This document shows, piece after piece, positions 54,801 to 63,407 of a stretch of 64,000 nucleotides of DNA (the stretch's first letter is position 1; every line of letters begins with the position of its first letter). The notes beneath the pieces are model-generated. The model saw nothing but the letters and a program-made list of their open reading frames with translations. It ran no database searches and had not been told where the DNA came from. Source of the DNA: Flavobacteriia bacterium (GTDB lineage: Bacteria; Bacteroidota; Bacteroidia; Flavobacteriales_D; Crocinitomicaceae). A program made the position numbers and the translations under genes. The stretch lies in the NCBI GenBank assembly GCA_947455255.1, contig CANGOA010000001.1, positions 1-64,000 of the forward strand, in the 5' to 3' direction.

Positions 54801-56851
54801 CAACTCAAATATTATGTCAAGGTGCAGATCCAGCAGCTTTTACAGTTTCAACAACTGAAATAGCAGTGAAAGGCATAAATTATGTTGTTTATCCAGCTAT
54901 TACTAAACCTGCAAATGCTTCAGGAGTTTATAGTGGCGTTGGGATTTCAGGGGTTTCTTTGTCTAAAGTAACACCTATAGCAGGTGTAGCAAAATTAGAT
55001 TTACCAGCTTTGGGATCTGCAGGGTCATTACCAGTAGTAACTGCAGGTGATTATTATATTTACGCAATATTAGATCCCGTGCCAAGTGATGTAAATTGTA
55101 GACCATTTGCAGAAATAAAAGTTACCATAAAAGACAGTGTAATTCCAGTTCTAAGTGTGGCTCCAATTGCAGGAGATTCAACTGTCTTTAGTTGGAACAA
55201 TAATTCATCCACTTCAAAATGGGGACTTGAAGGTGCATTAACACCTACGAATGCTCTGCCTACTACATGGTTGAACTTAGGATCGATTCCAAATGCAGCT
55301 GGAGGAGCTATAAATAAACATACAACTCCAGGAATTCCTTTAGGTCAAACTGCTCATTTAAAAATTACACCACAAGATAATGTTGGTGCTCAATTAGCAT
55401 GTTCTAATTCTGCTTCTGCTTCTATTACTAATCCAAATTGTACTAAACCTATCCCAAGTCCTTTGACTGCTCCAAGTGCAGTTTGTGAAGGAAGTGCAAT
55501 TTCTATTGTAGGTGGATTAGATCCATTAGCTAATTTTCAATGGAAAATTTCTAATGATGGAATAATTTGGTCAAACGTTACTGGACCTGATTATGATGTT
55601 ACTACAGTACCTTCAACAATATCTATTGCTACATCTAAGTTTTCAATGAATAATAAAATGGTAAAATTAATTTTAACCGATAAATTAACTGGTGCGTGTA
55701 AAGATTCAACTGCACCAGTAAAATTATTGGTGAATGAATTACCAAATGCTTCTTTATCGATTAATCCAGATCCTGCACTTTTATGTGTTGGAGCAAACCA
55801 ATTAATCACTGTAACTTTTCTAGGAAATAAGGGTGTTGCACCTTATGTTTTCGATTATACCTTAGATGGTATATCTAATACAGATTCTTCATTGGTTGGC
55901 TCAAGTGTTCTCGCATACGATTTTAACACAGATAACGTAATAAATGATTCAACTTTTATTTTAACAAAAGTAACTGATAAGAATGGATGTTTCAGAAATA
56001 TTACCATTAATAATACTGTTAAAATGCAAGTGATTCCTGCTCCAAAACCTGAATTTACTGCAGATCAAACAGTCGGATGTTATCCTTTCACTGTTATTTT
56101 TACAGATAAATCAACTACTTTGAATACTAATGTTGAATGGGATTTTGGAGATGGAAGTCAAGTGGTAAAAGACTTAGGTTTTACAAAATATACATTTAAT
56201 AAAGCGGGGGATTTTACAATTTCATTTAAATCAAGTTTGAATGGTTGCTCAACAACAAATGTAAAAACTGCATATATTCATGTAAAAGATAGACCGATTG
56301 CTAAATTCTTGCCAAAACAAACACATGTAAGTATGAACGACCCTGTGATTCATTTTGTTAATAATTCGTCTAATAATGCATTAACTTATAAATGGATTTT
56401 TGATGATGGTAGCCCAGTATCTAATTTAGTTAATCCTGTACATACATTTATAGGTCAGGGAAATAATGATTTACCTGAATCTAAAAATTATAGAGTAACG
56501 CTATATGCTTATGTTAATCAGGATTGTTGGGATTCTACTAGTACAATGATTACGATTGATGATGAACAAATCTATTATGTACCAAACACTTTTACTCCAA
56601 ACGGTGACGAAAAAAACAATACTTTTCAACCTATATTTACAAGTGGATTTGATGCTCAAAATTTCCATTTTGCTATATATGATAGATGGGGTGAGTTAAT
56701 TTTTGAATCAAATAATCCAGCAATAGGTTGGGATGGAACATATGGAAATAAAATGCTAATGAATGGAACATATACTTGGAAGTTACAATTTAAAGAAAAA
56801 AAGACCGAGAAAGAACATTATCTAACAGGTCATGTCAATTTAATAAAATAA
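51899..56851 (+). CDS. Large (1650 aa) T9SS type B surface protein with BIG2-like and PKD domains
   Basis: The protein starts with a signal peptide (IYLILIMSILVRFASVAQC). The first ~500 residues are Thr/Ser-rich beta regions with paired Cys (STCSSCAAATCPASS). Later come BIG2-like Ig domains (about residues 800-960, with W-V-S-A-S-P-A-V-A-T-I and G-N-T-V-I-T-Y). Two PKD domains follow (about 1384-1465, W-D-F-G-D-G-S; about 1469-1550, W-I-F-D-D-G-S). The end is a CHU_C sorting domain (about 1559-1650; Y-V-P-N-T-F-T-P-N-G-D, I-Y-D-R-W-G, I-G-W-D-G). Such chains are typical Bacteroidetes surface adhesins or matrix proteins. No enzymatic domain seen. It is alone between menC and the helicase gene, with a terminator directly after. 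Confidence 0.88.
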   Translation: MKNIKIYLILIMSILVRFASVAQCACTDVTVASNPCPPVATLYTDVNAASSAPQVKTTFTAVPFAVSGTSYVFCTKYTIPAGVTKIGVLNYMGTPNVGTFNRGNWQAFDVSGCSSPIAGTTATSPSGGAAEFTVTPGSTYKFCVTIDISSNFTNGTITSSEFYMYNATTTSTCPASVGTISVTGGTSVSTTEYNLTTNGATISISSSGSVLPSPSTVTAGSTSTYGYFIFTQMPTLPFADVTPAGITSLPGFKGVVSGTSISDDNNSGVSKSVAGATTLYFIPAVFDKKTGGLTLDDDADGCYAVGTPIKVNYSVTPPPSTCSSCAAATCPASSVTATSVTTARTNLTTQLTTDGDQYNTLTVNAGGSTTICVPVTVTAGSTILGFKQRAFGTPNACTSPTEEVITYKLTTSSCGATIAPNRTNASNVSSGFNPEWDNLTPGNYVLCYTVSVSASALCSSYELDGIGYYNVGPTPPPTPPCPTEKTYISLDWKQTNPFISWNAKTYNCSSPSETVYKNVDINTIATGGQIQPFPGFKMDMAMNTNSDTKSSMLVSVNGVPYSYYGPTGTAPAGVLDWGPMATAGQQVMEPYILKGSTVTLSICDTRATNQSFAYTIWDYATGNTLTTGTATPKSGACTTVTFTLTAPTMTWKIDGMSTGVTDNNNGSCSFDPKALAAGNHTLQYTFNNGAGCTVTGNLEPFTTSGGPTITPATPLSVCAGTTSTTFTYTSTGTPTTYSIDWDAAANTAGFSDVVDAVLTASPQSITLPVGAAAATYTGSLTVKNASGCTSVAQNISVTLTSGPVISGKTSVCLGETLQLSGTAPKNATTPWVSASPAVATINNTGLVSSLTVGNTVITYKDLNGCTATKTITVTGNPTLTATPTSILVSANSAISVSGGSGTGATSPNDWVSSSTATATIVGAGQSATVTGVAPGNTNIIYTDNNGCDDTVQVTVTIPGCITINNPSSTQILCQGADPAAFTVSTTEIAVKGINYVVYPAITKPANASGVYSGVGISGVSLSKVTPIAGVAKLDLPALGSAGSLPVVTAGDYYIYAILDPVPSDVNCRPFAEIKVTIKDSVIPVLSVAPIAGDSTVFSWNNNSSTSKWGLEGALTPTNALPTTWLNLGSIPNAAGGAINKHTTPGIPLGQTAHLKITPQDNVGAQLACSNSASASITNPNCTKPIPSPLTAPSAVCEGSAISIVGGLDPLANFQWKISNDGIIWSNVTGPDYDVTTVPSTISIATSKFSMNNKMVKLILTDKLTGACKDSTAPVKLLVNELPNASLSINPDPALLCVGANQLITVTFLGNKGVAPYVFDYTLDGISNTDSSLVGSSVLAYDFNTDNVINDSTFILTKVTDKNGCFRNITINNTVKMQVIPAPKPEFTADQTVGCYPFTVIFTDKSTTLNTNVEWDFGDGSQVVKDLGFTKYTFNKAGDFTISFKSSLNGCSTTNVKTAYIHVKDRPIAKFLPKQTHVSMNDPVIHFVNNSSNNALTYKWIFDDGSPVSNLVNPVHTFIGQGNNDLPESKNYRVTLYAYVNQDCWDSTSTMITIDDEQIYYVPNTFTPNGDEKNNTFQPIFTSGFDAQNFHFAIYDRWGELIFESNNPAIGWDGTYGNKMLMNGTYTWKLQFKEKKTEKEHYLTGHVNLIK

Positions 56852-56856
56852 TAACT

Positions 56857-56886
56857 AAAAGGCTGTTTCATTGAAACAGCCTTTTT
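56857..56886 (+). terminator. Intrinsic terminator after the large surface protein gene
   Basis: AAAAGGCTGTTTC and GAAACAGCCTTTTT form a 13 bp stem with a 3-base loop and a T run. It shares the AAAAGGCTG core with the terminator at 42177. Confidence 0.9.
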
Positions 56887-56897
56887 AACTTTATGAT

Positions 56898-59800
56898 ATG
56901 TCAAACTTAATAAAACCATTTCAAATATTAAATGCATCTGCTGGTAGCGGTAAAACGTATAGCCTTGTTCAAAAGTATTTAAAATTGATTTTATCAAATT
57001 CGGAGGATAAAAGTTTTAGTTCGGTGATGGCAATGACATTTACGAATAAAGCTGCCTTTGAAATGAAACAAAGGATACTGGATGCATTGGATGAAATATC
57101 ATCAGTAGAAAAAATAACAGGAAAAAGAAGGGAGAAAGGATTACAAAAAATCAATCAATTAGCTGTTGAGTTAAATATTTCAGAAGCTGAGATTATTACT
57201 AGAGCTAATTATACCCTAAAACAAATTTTACATCAATTTGAAGATTTTCATGTAATGACAATCGATAAGTTTAATCTGCGATTAATTCGTTCGTTTTCAA
57301 AAGAATTGGATCTTCCAATAGATTCAAAAATTGTTTTAAATGAAGATGAGGTGTTGAGTGAAATTATTGAGAAATTATTGGATAGTATTGATGAAACTGA
57401 AAATAATATTTCTTTGTTGGTAATCAATTATTCTAAAGAAAAATTAGACGATGAAGAAACTTGGAATTTTCAATCACAACTAAAAGAATTTGCTTCTATT
57501 TTAACAAATGAAAAATATTTTAAACAAATAGAATTATTAATTAACCATGATTATTCAAGAAATGCTTTTGTAACTCTTAAATCGTCAATTAATACTATCG
57601 AAGAAGATATAACTTTCAAAGCAAAGGAATTATATAAGTTATTCCTTGAAGTTAATGAGAAAGATTTACCAGGAGGTTCAACTTCAGGGAATGCATTTAG
57701 AAAATTAATTTCAGATAAACTGTTTTCAGGTGATGGTTTTGAAAATGGTTTCTTTTCTGAAGCTATGTTGAAGAAAATAGAAGAAGGTACAGCCAAAAAT
57801 TTGTTTCCTGAAGGTTTAAAGCAAAATAGTTTAAGATTCAACCATTTTTTCAGAACAAATGCAACAAAATACTTTTTAATGAAGGCTGCCTATAAGAATT
57901 TTTACAATATGGCACTTTTACAATCTATTTCTAAAGAATTGGAAGGTGTTCGAGAAACAGATAAAATTCTTAGAATTTCAGAATTTAATAAACTTATTTC
58001 AGATCTTATTCGGGATGAAAATGCACCTTATATATACGAACGAATTGGAAATAGATTTAAACATTTTTTATTAGATGAATTTCAAGATACTTCTAGATTA
58101 CAATGGCAAAATATTGTTCCCCTGCTACATGAGTCTATATCACAAAAAAATGAAAATTTAATAGTTGGTGATGCAAAGCAATCAATTTATAGATTTAAAA
58201 ATGGGTTAGCAGAACAATTTGTTGCTTTACCATCTTTATATAATCCAGAAAAAGATCTAAAAACAGAAAGATTATCTTTTTATTTCCAAGATTTAGGTGA
58301 AAAAAAAGCTTTAACAAGTAATTATCGTTCAGGTCAATTAATAGTTAAATTTAACAACTTGTTTTTTGATAAAATTCAAACTTTCATATCTGATAAACAT
58401 AAGGAATTTTATGCGGATGTTTTTCAGGAACCTAAAGGTCATGAGGGTGGTTATGTGGAAATAATTTCTAAAGAAAATCCTGAATATGTTAGAGAAGAAG
58501 TTCTTAATCAACTTTTAAGTTGGGTGGATCAAATAGTAAATGATGGGTACGAATGTGGTGATATTTGTATACTTGGTAATACCAAAAAAGAATGTAATGA
58601 GTGGGCAATTGAATTATCAAAAAAATATAAAGTAGTTTCCGATGATAGTTTATTAGTTAATTCTGATCAATTTGTAAAGCTTACTATTTCATTTATGAAG
58701 TGGAGAATTAATCCGAATGGAGAATTAGAAGCAAAACGATTTTGTGAGCTATATAATTCATGTTTTTTGGAAAATGATGTTGAAATTCAAGATAAATATT
58801 GGAAAACTTATCAAAATAAATTTGATAAAAAAGTAACTTATTTTGATATTAAACATTTTATTATTGATGTATTTGGATCAGAAGAAAATTTTTTATTTAA
58901 GTATGATAGTTTGTATATGCTTATACAAGGTTTTTTTAAGCTTTTGAACATAAATGAATTGAATAATACATATTTACACCATTTGTCAGATATGTTACAT
59001 AGTTTCGACAATGTATTTGGACCAAACCTTGAATTATTTATCCAGGAATATGATAAAAATGGAAAAAAAAGTGCTATTCAAATACCTGAAAATAGAGAAG
59101 CTATTAAAATTATGACAGGTCATAAATCAAAAGGGTTAGAGTTTCCGATTGTAATTCTACCTAATCTTGATTTCAATCTTGATTCTAAAAAAGCAAGGTA
59201 TTTAATTGAAGATAATGGTTATTTTTTATATACTGGTTTATCAGCAAAAAGTCCAATTAAAAGTATTTCGAATTTCACTTCACTTGAAAAGAGTCAAAAT
59301 TTTATTGATAAATTGAATCTATGTTATGTTATGATGACTAGACCTGTAGATCGCTTGTATATTGGGAATTATTTTCATAAAAATAATTTTGGTGAAACGT
59401 TTAATAACACAATTCTAAATATTGATTCTTCTATTTGGTCTTCTAATTCTTGTCAATATGACGGAAAATTTATTTTTGGAGAAACACAAATTAAATCTAA
59501 TGTTGACAGAGAAAATATAAATTCAAACAATTTCATTCCTGTTAATTTTAACGATCGATTATGGTTTCCTGATATCTCAATAAATAGAGATCTAATTGAT
59601 GATTCTGATTTAAATGAAGCTAGAAGATACGGAAATCAATTACATGATGCTTTATCATTTATCGATAGTGAACATCTAATTGAAGAAAAACTAATTAGTT
59701 TACAAAATGATGGAAGAGTCGAATTTGAATTTTATAATAGGATCACTGAAGAATTAAAAATAATTTTGAATTTCACTCCATATCTTGAAATAATTTCAAA

Positions 59801-60041
59801 TGCAAATAAGATTTGTAGTGAACAAGCAATTATTATTGGGCCAAATGAATCAAAAAGGCCAGATAAAATTATTTTTAAAGACAATGAAACAATTGTTATT
59901 GATTTCAAAACAGGACTTTCGAATAAGAAAAATGAAAAACAAGTTAATATGTATAAAAAAGTATTAGCTGAAATGGACTTTCCAAATGTGAAAGGATATC
60001 TTTTTTATATAAAAGATTTAAAGTTACAAGAAGTTGGATGA
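56898..60041 (+). CDS. RecB/AddA-type UvrD helicase with C-terminal PD-(D/E)XK nuclease domain
   Basis: The 1047 aa protein is a superfamily 1 helicase: Walker A N-A-S-A-G-S-G-K-T (residues 12-20), motif Ia A-M-T-F-T-N-K-A-A, Walker B L-L-D-E-F-Q-D-T-S (about 390), motif III G-D-A-K-Q-S-I-Y-R-F (about 425), motif V T-G-H-K-S-K-G-L-E-F (about 740) and motif VI Y-V-M-M-T-R-P (about 810). The C-terminus has a RecB-family nuclease motif R-P-D-K-I-I-F ... V-I-D-F-K-T-G (about 985-1010). It should process double-strand breaks for recombination. Its usual partner AddB (a second nuclease-helicase-like subunit) is not adjacent; it may be elsewhere. AddA in most bacteria is larger (about 1200 aa). Confidence 0.9.
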   Translation: MSNLIKPFQILNASAGSGKTYSLVQKYLKLILSNSEDKSFSSVMAMTFTNKAAFEMKQRILDALDEISSVEKITGKRREKGLQKINQLAVELNISEAEIITRANYTLKQILHQFEDFHVMTIDKFNLRLIRSFSKELDLPIDSKIVLNEDEVLSEIIEKLLDSIDETENNISLLVINYSKEKLDDEETWNFQSQLKEFASILTNEKYFKQIELLINHDYSRNAFVTLKSSINTIEEDITFKAKELYKLFLEVNEKDLPGGSTSGNAFRKLISDKLFSGDGFENGFFSEAMLKKIEEGTAKNLFPEGLKQNSLRFNHFFRTNATKYFLMKAAYKNFYNMALLQSISKELEGVRETDKILRISEFNKLISDLIRDENAPYIYERIGNRFKHFLLDEFQDTSRLQWQNIVPLLHESISQKNENLIVGDAKQSIYRFKNGLAEQFVALPSLYNPEKDLKTERLSFYFQDLGEKKALTSNYRSGQLIVKFNNLFFDKIQTFISDKHKEFYADVFQEPKGHEGGYVEIISKENPEYVREEVLNQLLSWVDQIVNDGYECGDICILGNTKKECNEWAIELSKKYKVVSDDSLLVNSDQFVKLTISFMKWRINPNGELEAKRFCELYNSCFLENDVEIQDKYWKTYQNKFDKKVTYFDIKHFIIDVFGSEENFLFKYDSLYMLIQGFFKLLNINELNNTYLHHLSDMLHSFDNVFGPNLELFIQEYDKNGKKSAIQIPENREAIKIMTGHKSKGLEFPIVILPNLDFNLDSKKARYLIEDNGYFLYTGLSAKSPIKSISNFTSLEKSQNFIDKLNLCYVMMTRPVDRLYIGNYFHKNNFGETFNNTILNIDSSIWSSNSCQYDGKFIFGETQIKSNVDRENINSNNFIPVNFNDRLWFPDISINRDLIDDSDLNEARRYGNQLHDALSFIDSEHLIEEKLISLQNDGRVEFEFYNRITEELKIILNFTPYLEIISNANKICSEQAIIIGPNESKRPDKIIFKDNETIVIDFKTGLSNKKNEKQVNMYKKVLAEMDFPNVKGYLFYIKDLKLQEVG

Positions 60042-60135
60042 TAATAAATTATTTAAAATTATCAAACAATAAAACACAAAATAAAATATGAATTCTGAAG
60101 TCAATATTATCGTATTAAACTTCGTATTTTTTTCA

Positions 60136-60143
60136 TACATTTG
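60136..60143 (+). promoter_or_regulatory. Bacteroidetes-type -7 promoter element for the gene at 60162
   Basis: TACATTTG matches TAnnTTTG, 18 bases before the ATG at 60162. It rules out an upstream TTG start at 60141, which would lie inside it. Confidence 0.5.
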
Positions 60144-60161
60144 TTTATATACATTAGGGTT

Positions 60162-61586
60162 ATGACAACTAGCACAAGACTTACAACAGAAGATAAAGCA
60201 TTAAAAATTAACTTGACAGCAGATATTTATGGTTGTTTTGCTGAAATTGGTGCTGGCCAAGAAGTAGCTGCGAATTTTTTCAAGGCAGGTGGCAGTTCGG
60301 GTACAATTGCTTATACACAATCTGCGTATGACATGAAAGTGTCTGATGCCATGTATGGTACAGCTTCTCGTTATGTGTGTGAAGATCGTTTATTAACGAT
60401 GCTTGAGACTGAATATGAAACAATGAAATATCGTCTTCCAGAAAAACAAAAAACAACACGGTTCTTTGCTTTTTGTAATACTGTGGAATCACTTAATTAT
60501 CATAGAACAAATCAAGGTCAAGGTTGGATTGGAATTCGTTTTCAACGTGCTTTAGGTGAGGGACATAATGATGTAGTTCTACATGTAAATATGCACGATA
60601 ATAACAACAGAAGTCAACAAACCGCACTTGGTATGCTCGGTGTAAATTTAATTCATGCTTGTTTTTTTAATTATGAAAATTTAGATGATTTTATCTCAGG
60701 TATTGTTAGTCGATTGCCAAGAGAAAGAATTGAGATTGATATGTTACGCGTTTCAGGACCAGCATTTGAAGGGATTGACAACCGTGTTATTGCTATGAAT
60801 TTAGTGAAAAGAGGAGTTACGGACGCTACAATGTTTGATCTTTGTGGAACAGTTCTTCAACCAGCAACAGCATTATATAAGAAAAATATTCTCTTGATGC
60901 GTGGTCGTTTTAGACCAGTTACCAAAGTTCATATTGATATGATTGAACAAGGTACTTCTCAATTTTTGAAAGAAAAAGGTGTTAAAGAAGATAATGTTGC
61001 TGTCGTTTTTGAATTAACTTTAAAAGACTTAACTGCTGATGGTAAAATATCAGAAAAAGATTTTATTGATCGAGCTGAGCTTTTATGTTCATTAGGCTAT
61101 ACTGTGATGATTTCTAATTATTTGAAACATTATAAAATGATGGATTATTTAGCTACTATAGCTAGAGAACAATTAATGGGTGTCATTCTAGGAGTTTATA
61201 ATGTACATGCAATTTTTGATGAGAGATATTATGATAATTTGAGAGGAGGAATCTTAGAAGCATTTGGTAGAGGGTTTGGTCATAATGTGAAAATGTTTGT
61301 TTACCCCGCTAATGATGTTGAGACAGGTGATTTATATACACTTGATAAATTAGAAATTCCTGAGAAATTTAAAGGTTTGTTACAGTTTTTGAAAGAAAAT
61401 AATAAAATCGAAGCTATTCAAAATTTTGACACTCAGTTATTGCACATTTTATCTGATGATGTGCTTTCAAAAATCAATGCAGGTGCTTCGAGTTGGGAAG
61501 AAGATGTTCCTGAAGAAGTTGTTAAGGCAATTAAATTCTTTGAACTATTCGGTTATATGAAAAGAGAAGAAGTACTTACACATTAA
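60162..61586 (+). CDS. Large conserved-looking cytosolic protein of unknown function
   Basis: The 474 aa protein has no signal peptide or membrane helix and no catalytic motif I can name. It is rich in features that look conserved: Y-G-C-F-A-E-I-G-A-G-Q-E-V-A-A-N-F-F near the N-terminus, G-G-S-S-G-T-I-A, F-F-A-F-C-N-T-V, a G-W-I-G-I-R-F-Q segment, V-N-M-H-D-N-N-N, and R-V-S-G-P-A-F. Its length and even composition suggest an enzyme or ligand-binding protein. I have seen similar Bacteroidetes proteins only with vague or doubtful labels. ATG at 60162 is supported by the promoter element. It is followed nine bases later by a WYL regulator, so they may be coexpressed. Confidence 0.75.
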   Translation: MTTSTRLTTEDKALKINLTADIYGCFAEIGAGQEVAANFFKAGGSSGTIAYTQSAYDMKVSDAMYGTASRYVCEDRLLTMLETEYETMKYRLPEKQKTTRFFAFCNTVESLNYHRTNQGQGWIGIRFQRALGEGHNDVVLHVNMHDNNNRSQQTALGMLGVNLIHACFFNYENLDDFISGIVSRLPRERIEIDMLRVSGPAFEGIDNRVIAMNLVKRGVTDATMFDLCGTVLQPATALYKKNILLMRGRFRPVTKVHIDMIEQGTSQFLKEKGVKEDNVAVVFELTLKDLTADGKISEKDFIDRAELLCSLGYTVMISNYLKHYKMMDYLATIAREQLMGVILGVYNVHAIFDERYYDNLRGGILEAFGRGFGHNVKMFVYPANDVETGDLYTLDKLEIPEKFKGLLQFLKENNKIEAIQNFDTQLLHILSDDVLSKINAGASSWEEDVPEEVVKAIKFFELFGYMKREEVLTH

Positions 61587-61595
61587 GCATTAATA

Positions 61596-62609
61596 ATGGG
61601 GCAGATAAAAAATGCATTAATTCGTTATCGTGTAATCGATAAAGCGATTCGCAATAAATATAAACCCTACCCATCGAAGGCGGAATTAAGAAAGTCATGT
61701 GAAGATGCACTTTTTGGAAATGATGAAGGTGAAAATATTTGTGATTCAACCATAGAGAAAGATTTGTTTTTTCTAAGAATGGAACATGATGCGCCAATTA
61801 AATACAGTAAGCGTCATGGAGGATATTACTACAATTCTGAAACGTTTTCTTTAGATGATATTCCGCTGACTGAAGAAGATATGGATGCAATTCGTTTTGC
61901 TGCTAATACACTTTCTCAATTCAAAGATGTCGAAATGTTCAAACAATTTGGATTTGCAATTGATAAAATTGTAGAAAAAGTTGCTATCTCAAATGATCCA
62001 TTCGTAGAAGAATCAAATACGTATGTGCAATTTGAAGCTGCTCATTCTGTGAAAGGAAATGAATATCTTTCAGTTTTACTTACTGCTATTCGTCAAAAAA
62101 AATATACGTATTTTGAATATGGAAGTTTTACTTCCGAAAAGAAAAAATCCAGAAAAGTAGTTCCTTTATTACTCAAAGAATACCGTAACAGATGGTATTT
62201 AATTACTTATGATTGTGTGAAGGATGGTATAATTACCTTTGCTTTAGAAAGGATGGATAATGTGGAAGTGTCTGATGTTGTAAGTTCAGAATCAATTTCG
62301 TTCGATAATGAAAAATTCTTTCAAAATGCAATTGGAATTACAGTTAATAATTCTACTCCAGAATTAGTAGTCTTTAAAGCAGATAATGTTGCTTCAAAAT
62401 ACATCGATTCACAACCTTTTCATACATCTCAACAAATTATCAAAGAAGGAAAAAATAAAACGACTTTCTCACTACAAGTTATTGTCTCAGAAGAATTAAT
62501 CCGTTCTTTCATGAGTTTTGGAGGTGAATTAGAAGTGGTCGAACCTGAAAATCTCAGAAATACAATCAAAAAACGCATCGTCGATATGAGCGAGCGTTAC
62601 GATATCTAA
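61596..62609 (+). CDS. WYL-domain transcriptional regulator
   Basis: The 337 aa protein has a winged-HTH N-terminal part (about residues 1-80, with A-L-I-R-Y-R-V-I-D and S-T-I-E-K-D-L-F-F-L-R) and a WYL domain (about 155-240) with E-Y-R-N-R-W-Y-L-I-T-Y. A C-terminal extension (WCX-like, about 250-337) follows. WYL proteins sense ligands (often nucleic acid or small molecules) and regulate DNA repair, phage defence or metabolism. It sits nine bases after the unknown gene and 18 bases before a PaaG-like gene, so it may control this string. Its target is unknown. Confidence 0.88.
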   Translation: MGQIKNALIRYRVIDKAIRNKYKPYPSKAELRKSCEDALFGNDEGENICDSTIEKDLFFLRMEHDAPIKYSKRHGGYYYNSETFSLDDIPLTEEDMDAIRFAANTLSQFKDVEMFKQFGFAIDKIVEKVAISNDPFVEESNTYVQFEAAHSVKGNEYLSVLLTAIRQKKYTYFEYGSFTSEKKKSRKVVPLLLKEYRNRWYLITYDCVKDGIITFALERMDNVEVSDVVSSESISFDNEKFFQNAIGITVNNSTPELVVFKADNVASKYIDSQPFHTSQQIIKEGKNKTTFSLQVIVSEELIRSFMSFGGELEVVEPENLRNTIKKRIVDMSERYDI

Positions 62610-62627
62610 TAGTTAAATAATATTCAA

Positions 62628-63401
62628 ATGACAATTCTAAAGAGTTTAGAAAATGGTGTATTAACACTAAAATTAAATAGACCAACTGTTTTTAATTCGT
62701 TCAACAAAGAAATGGCATTGTCATTACAAGGAGAATTAAAAGCAGCATCTATTAATGAAGAAGTAAGAGCAATTATTCTTACTGGTGAAGGAAAAGCATT
62801 TTGTGCTGGACAAGATTTAGCTGAAGCTACAGCTTCAGATGGTCCTTCTTTACAATCAATAGTGAAAGAGCATTATAATCCAATTATAGAATTAATTCGT
62901 TCGTTGGAAAAGCCAATTATTGCGGCAGTAAATGGAGTGGCAGCTGGAGCAGGAGCAAATATCGCACTTGCTTGTGATATTACTTTTGCAAAAGAATCCG
63001 CAAGTTTTATTCAGGCATTTTCAAAAATTGGGTTAATACCAGATTCTGGAGGAACTTTTTTCTTGCCTAGAATTATCGGGATGCAAAAAGCAACAGCTTT
63101 AATGATGACTGGAGATAAAGTATCTGCAAGACAAGCTGAAACAATGAATTTGATTTATAAAGCTTCTTCTGATGATTCTTTTGAAGAAGAAGTAAATTCG
63201 TTTGCTTTACAATTAGCTAAAATGCCAACAAAAGGATTGGGGTTGACAAAAAAAGCTTTAAACGCTTCTTTTTCAAATGACTTAACTGCTCAACTAGCTC
63301 TTGAAGAAGAGTTGCAAACCCAAGCTGGACAAACTCATGATTTTAAAGAAGGAGTTACTGCTTTCTTAGAAAAACGAGCACCAATTTTTAAAGGTAAATA
63401 A
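62628..63401 (+). CDS. Enoyl-CoA hydratase/isomerase, PaaG-like
   Basis: The 257 aa crotonase-fold protein has L-N-R-P-T-V-F-N-S-F, the oxyanion-hole segments G-K-A-F-C-A-G-Q-D-L and A-A-V-N-G-V-A-A-G-A-G-A-N-I-A-L-A-C-D, and the loop G-L-I-P-D-S-G-G-T-F-F-L-P-R with a catalytic Asp in place of Glu. That D-S-G-G pattern fits PaaG (ring-1,2-epoxyphenylacetyl-CoA isomerase) better than general crotonases. Its role would be ring-opening chemistry or fatty acid/aromatic CoA oxidation. It is followed six bases later by a 3-hydroxyacyl-CoA dehydrogenase, as in phenylacetate clusters, but the oxygenase genes (paaABCDE) are not in the window. Confidence 0.82.
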   Translation: MTILKSLENGVLTLKLNRPTVFNSFNKEMALSLQGELKAASINEEVRAIILTGEGKAFCAGQDLAEATASDGPSLQSIVKEHYNPIIELIRSLEKPIIAAVNGVAAGAGANIALACDITFAKESASFIQAFSKIGLIPDSGGTFFLPRIIGMQKATALMMTGDKVSARQAETMNLIYKASSDDSFEEEVNSFALQLAKMPTKGLGLTKKALNASFSNDLTAQLALEEELQTQAGQTHDFKEGVTAFLEKRAPIFKGK

Positions 63402-63407
63402 TTAACA

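Noticed and set aside
60088-60164. Small 24-codon frame before the gene at 60162
   Set aside because: It spans the -7 promoter element and has no recognisable feature.
60162-61586. Assignment as a TonB-dependent receptor or a nucleotidyltransferase
   Set aside because: There is no signal peptide, plug or barrel, and no clear H-x-G-H type nucleotidyltransferase motif.
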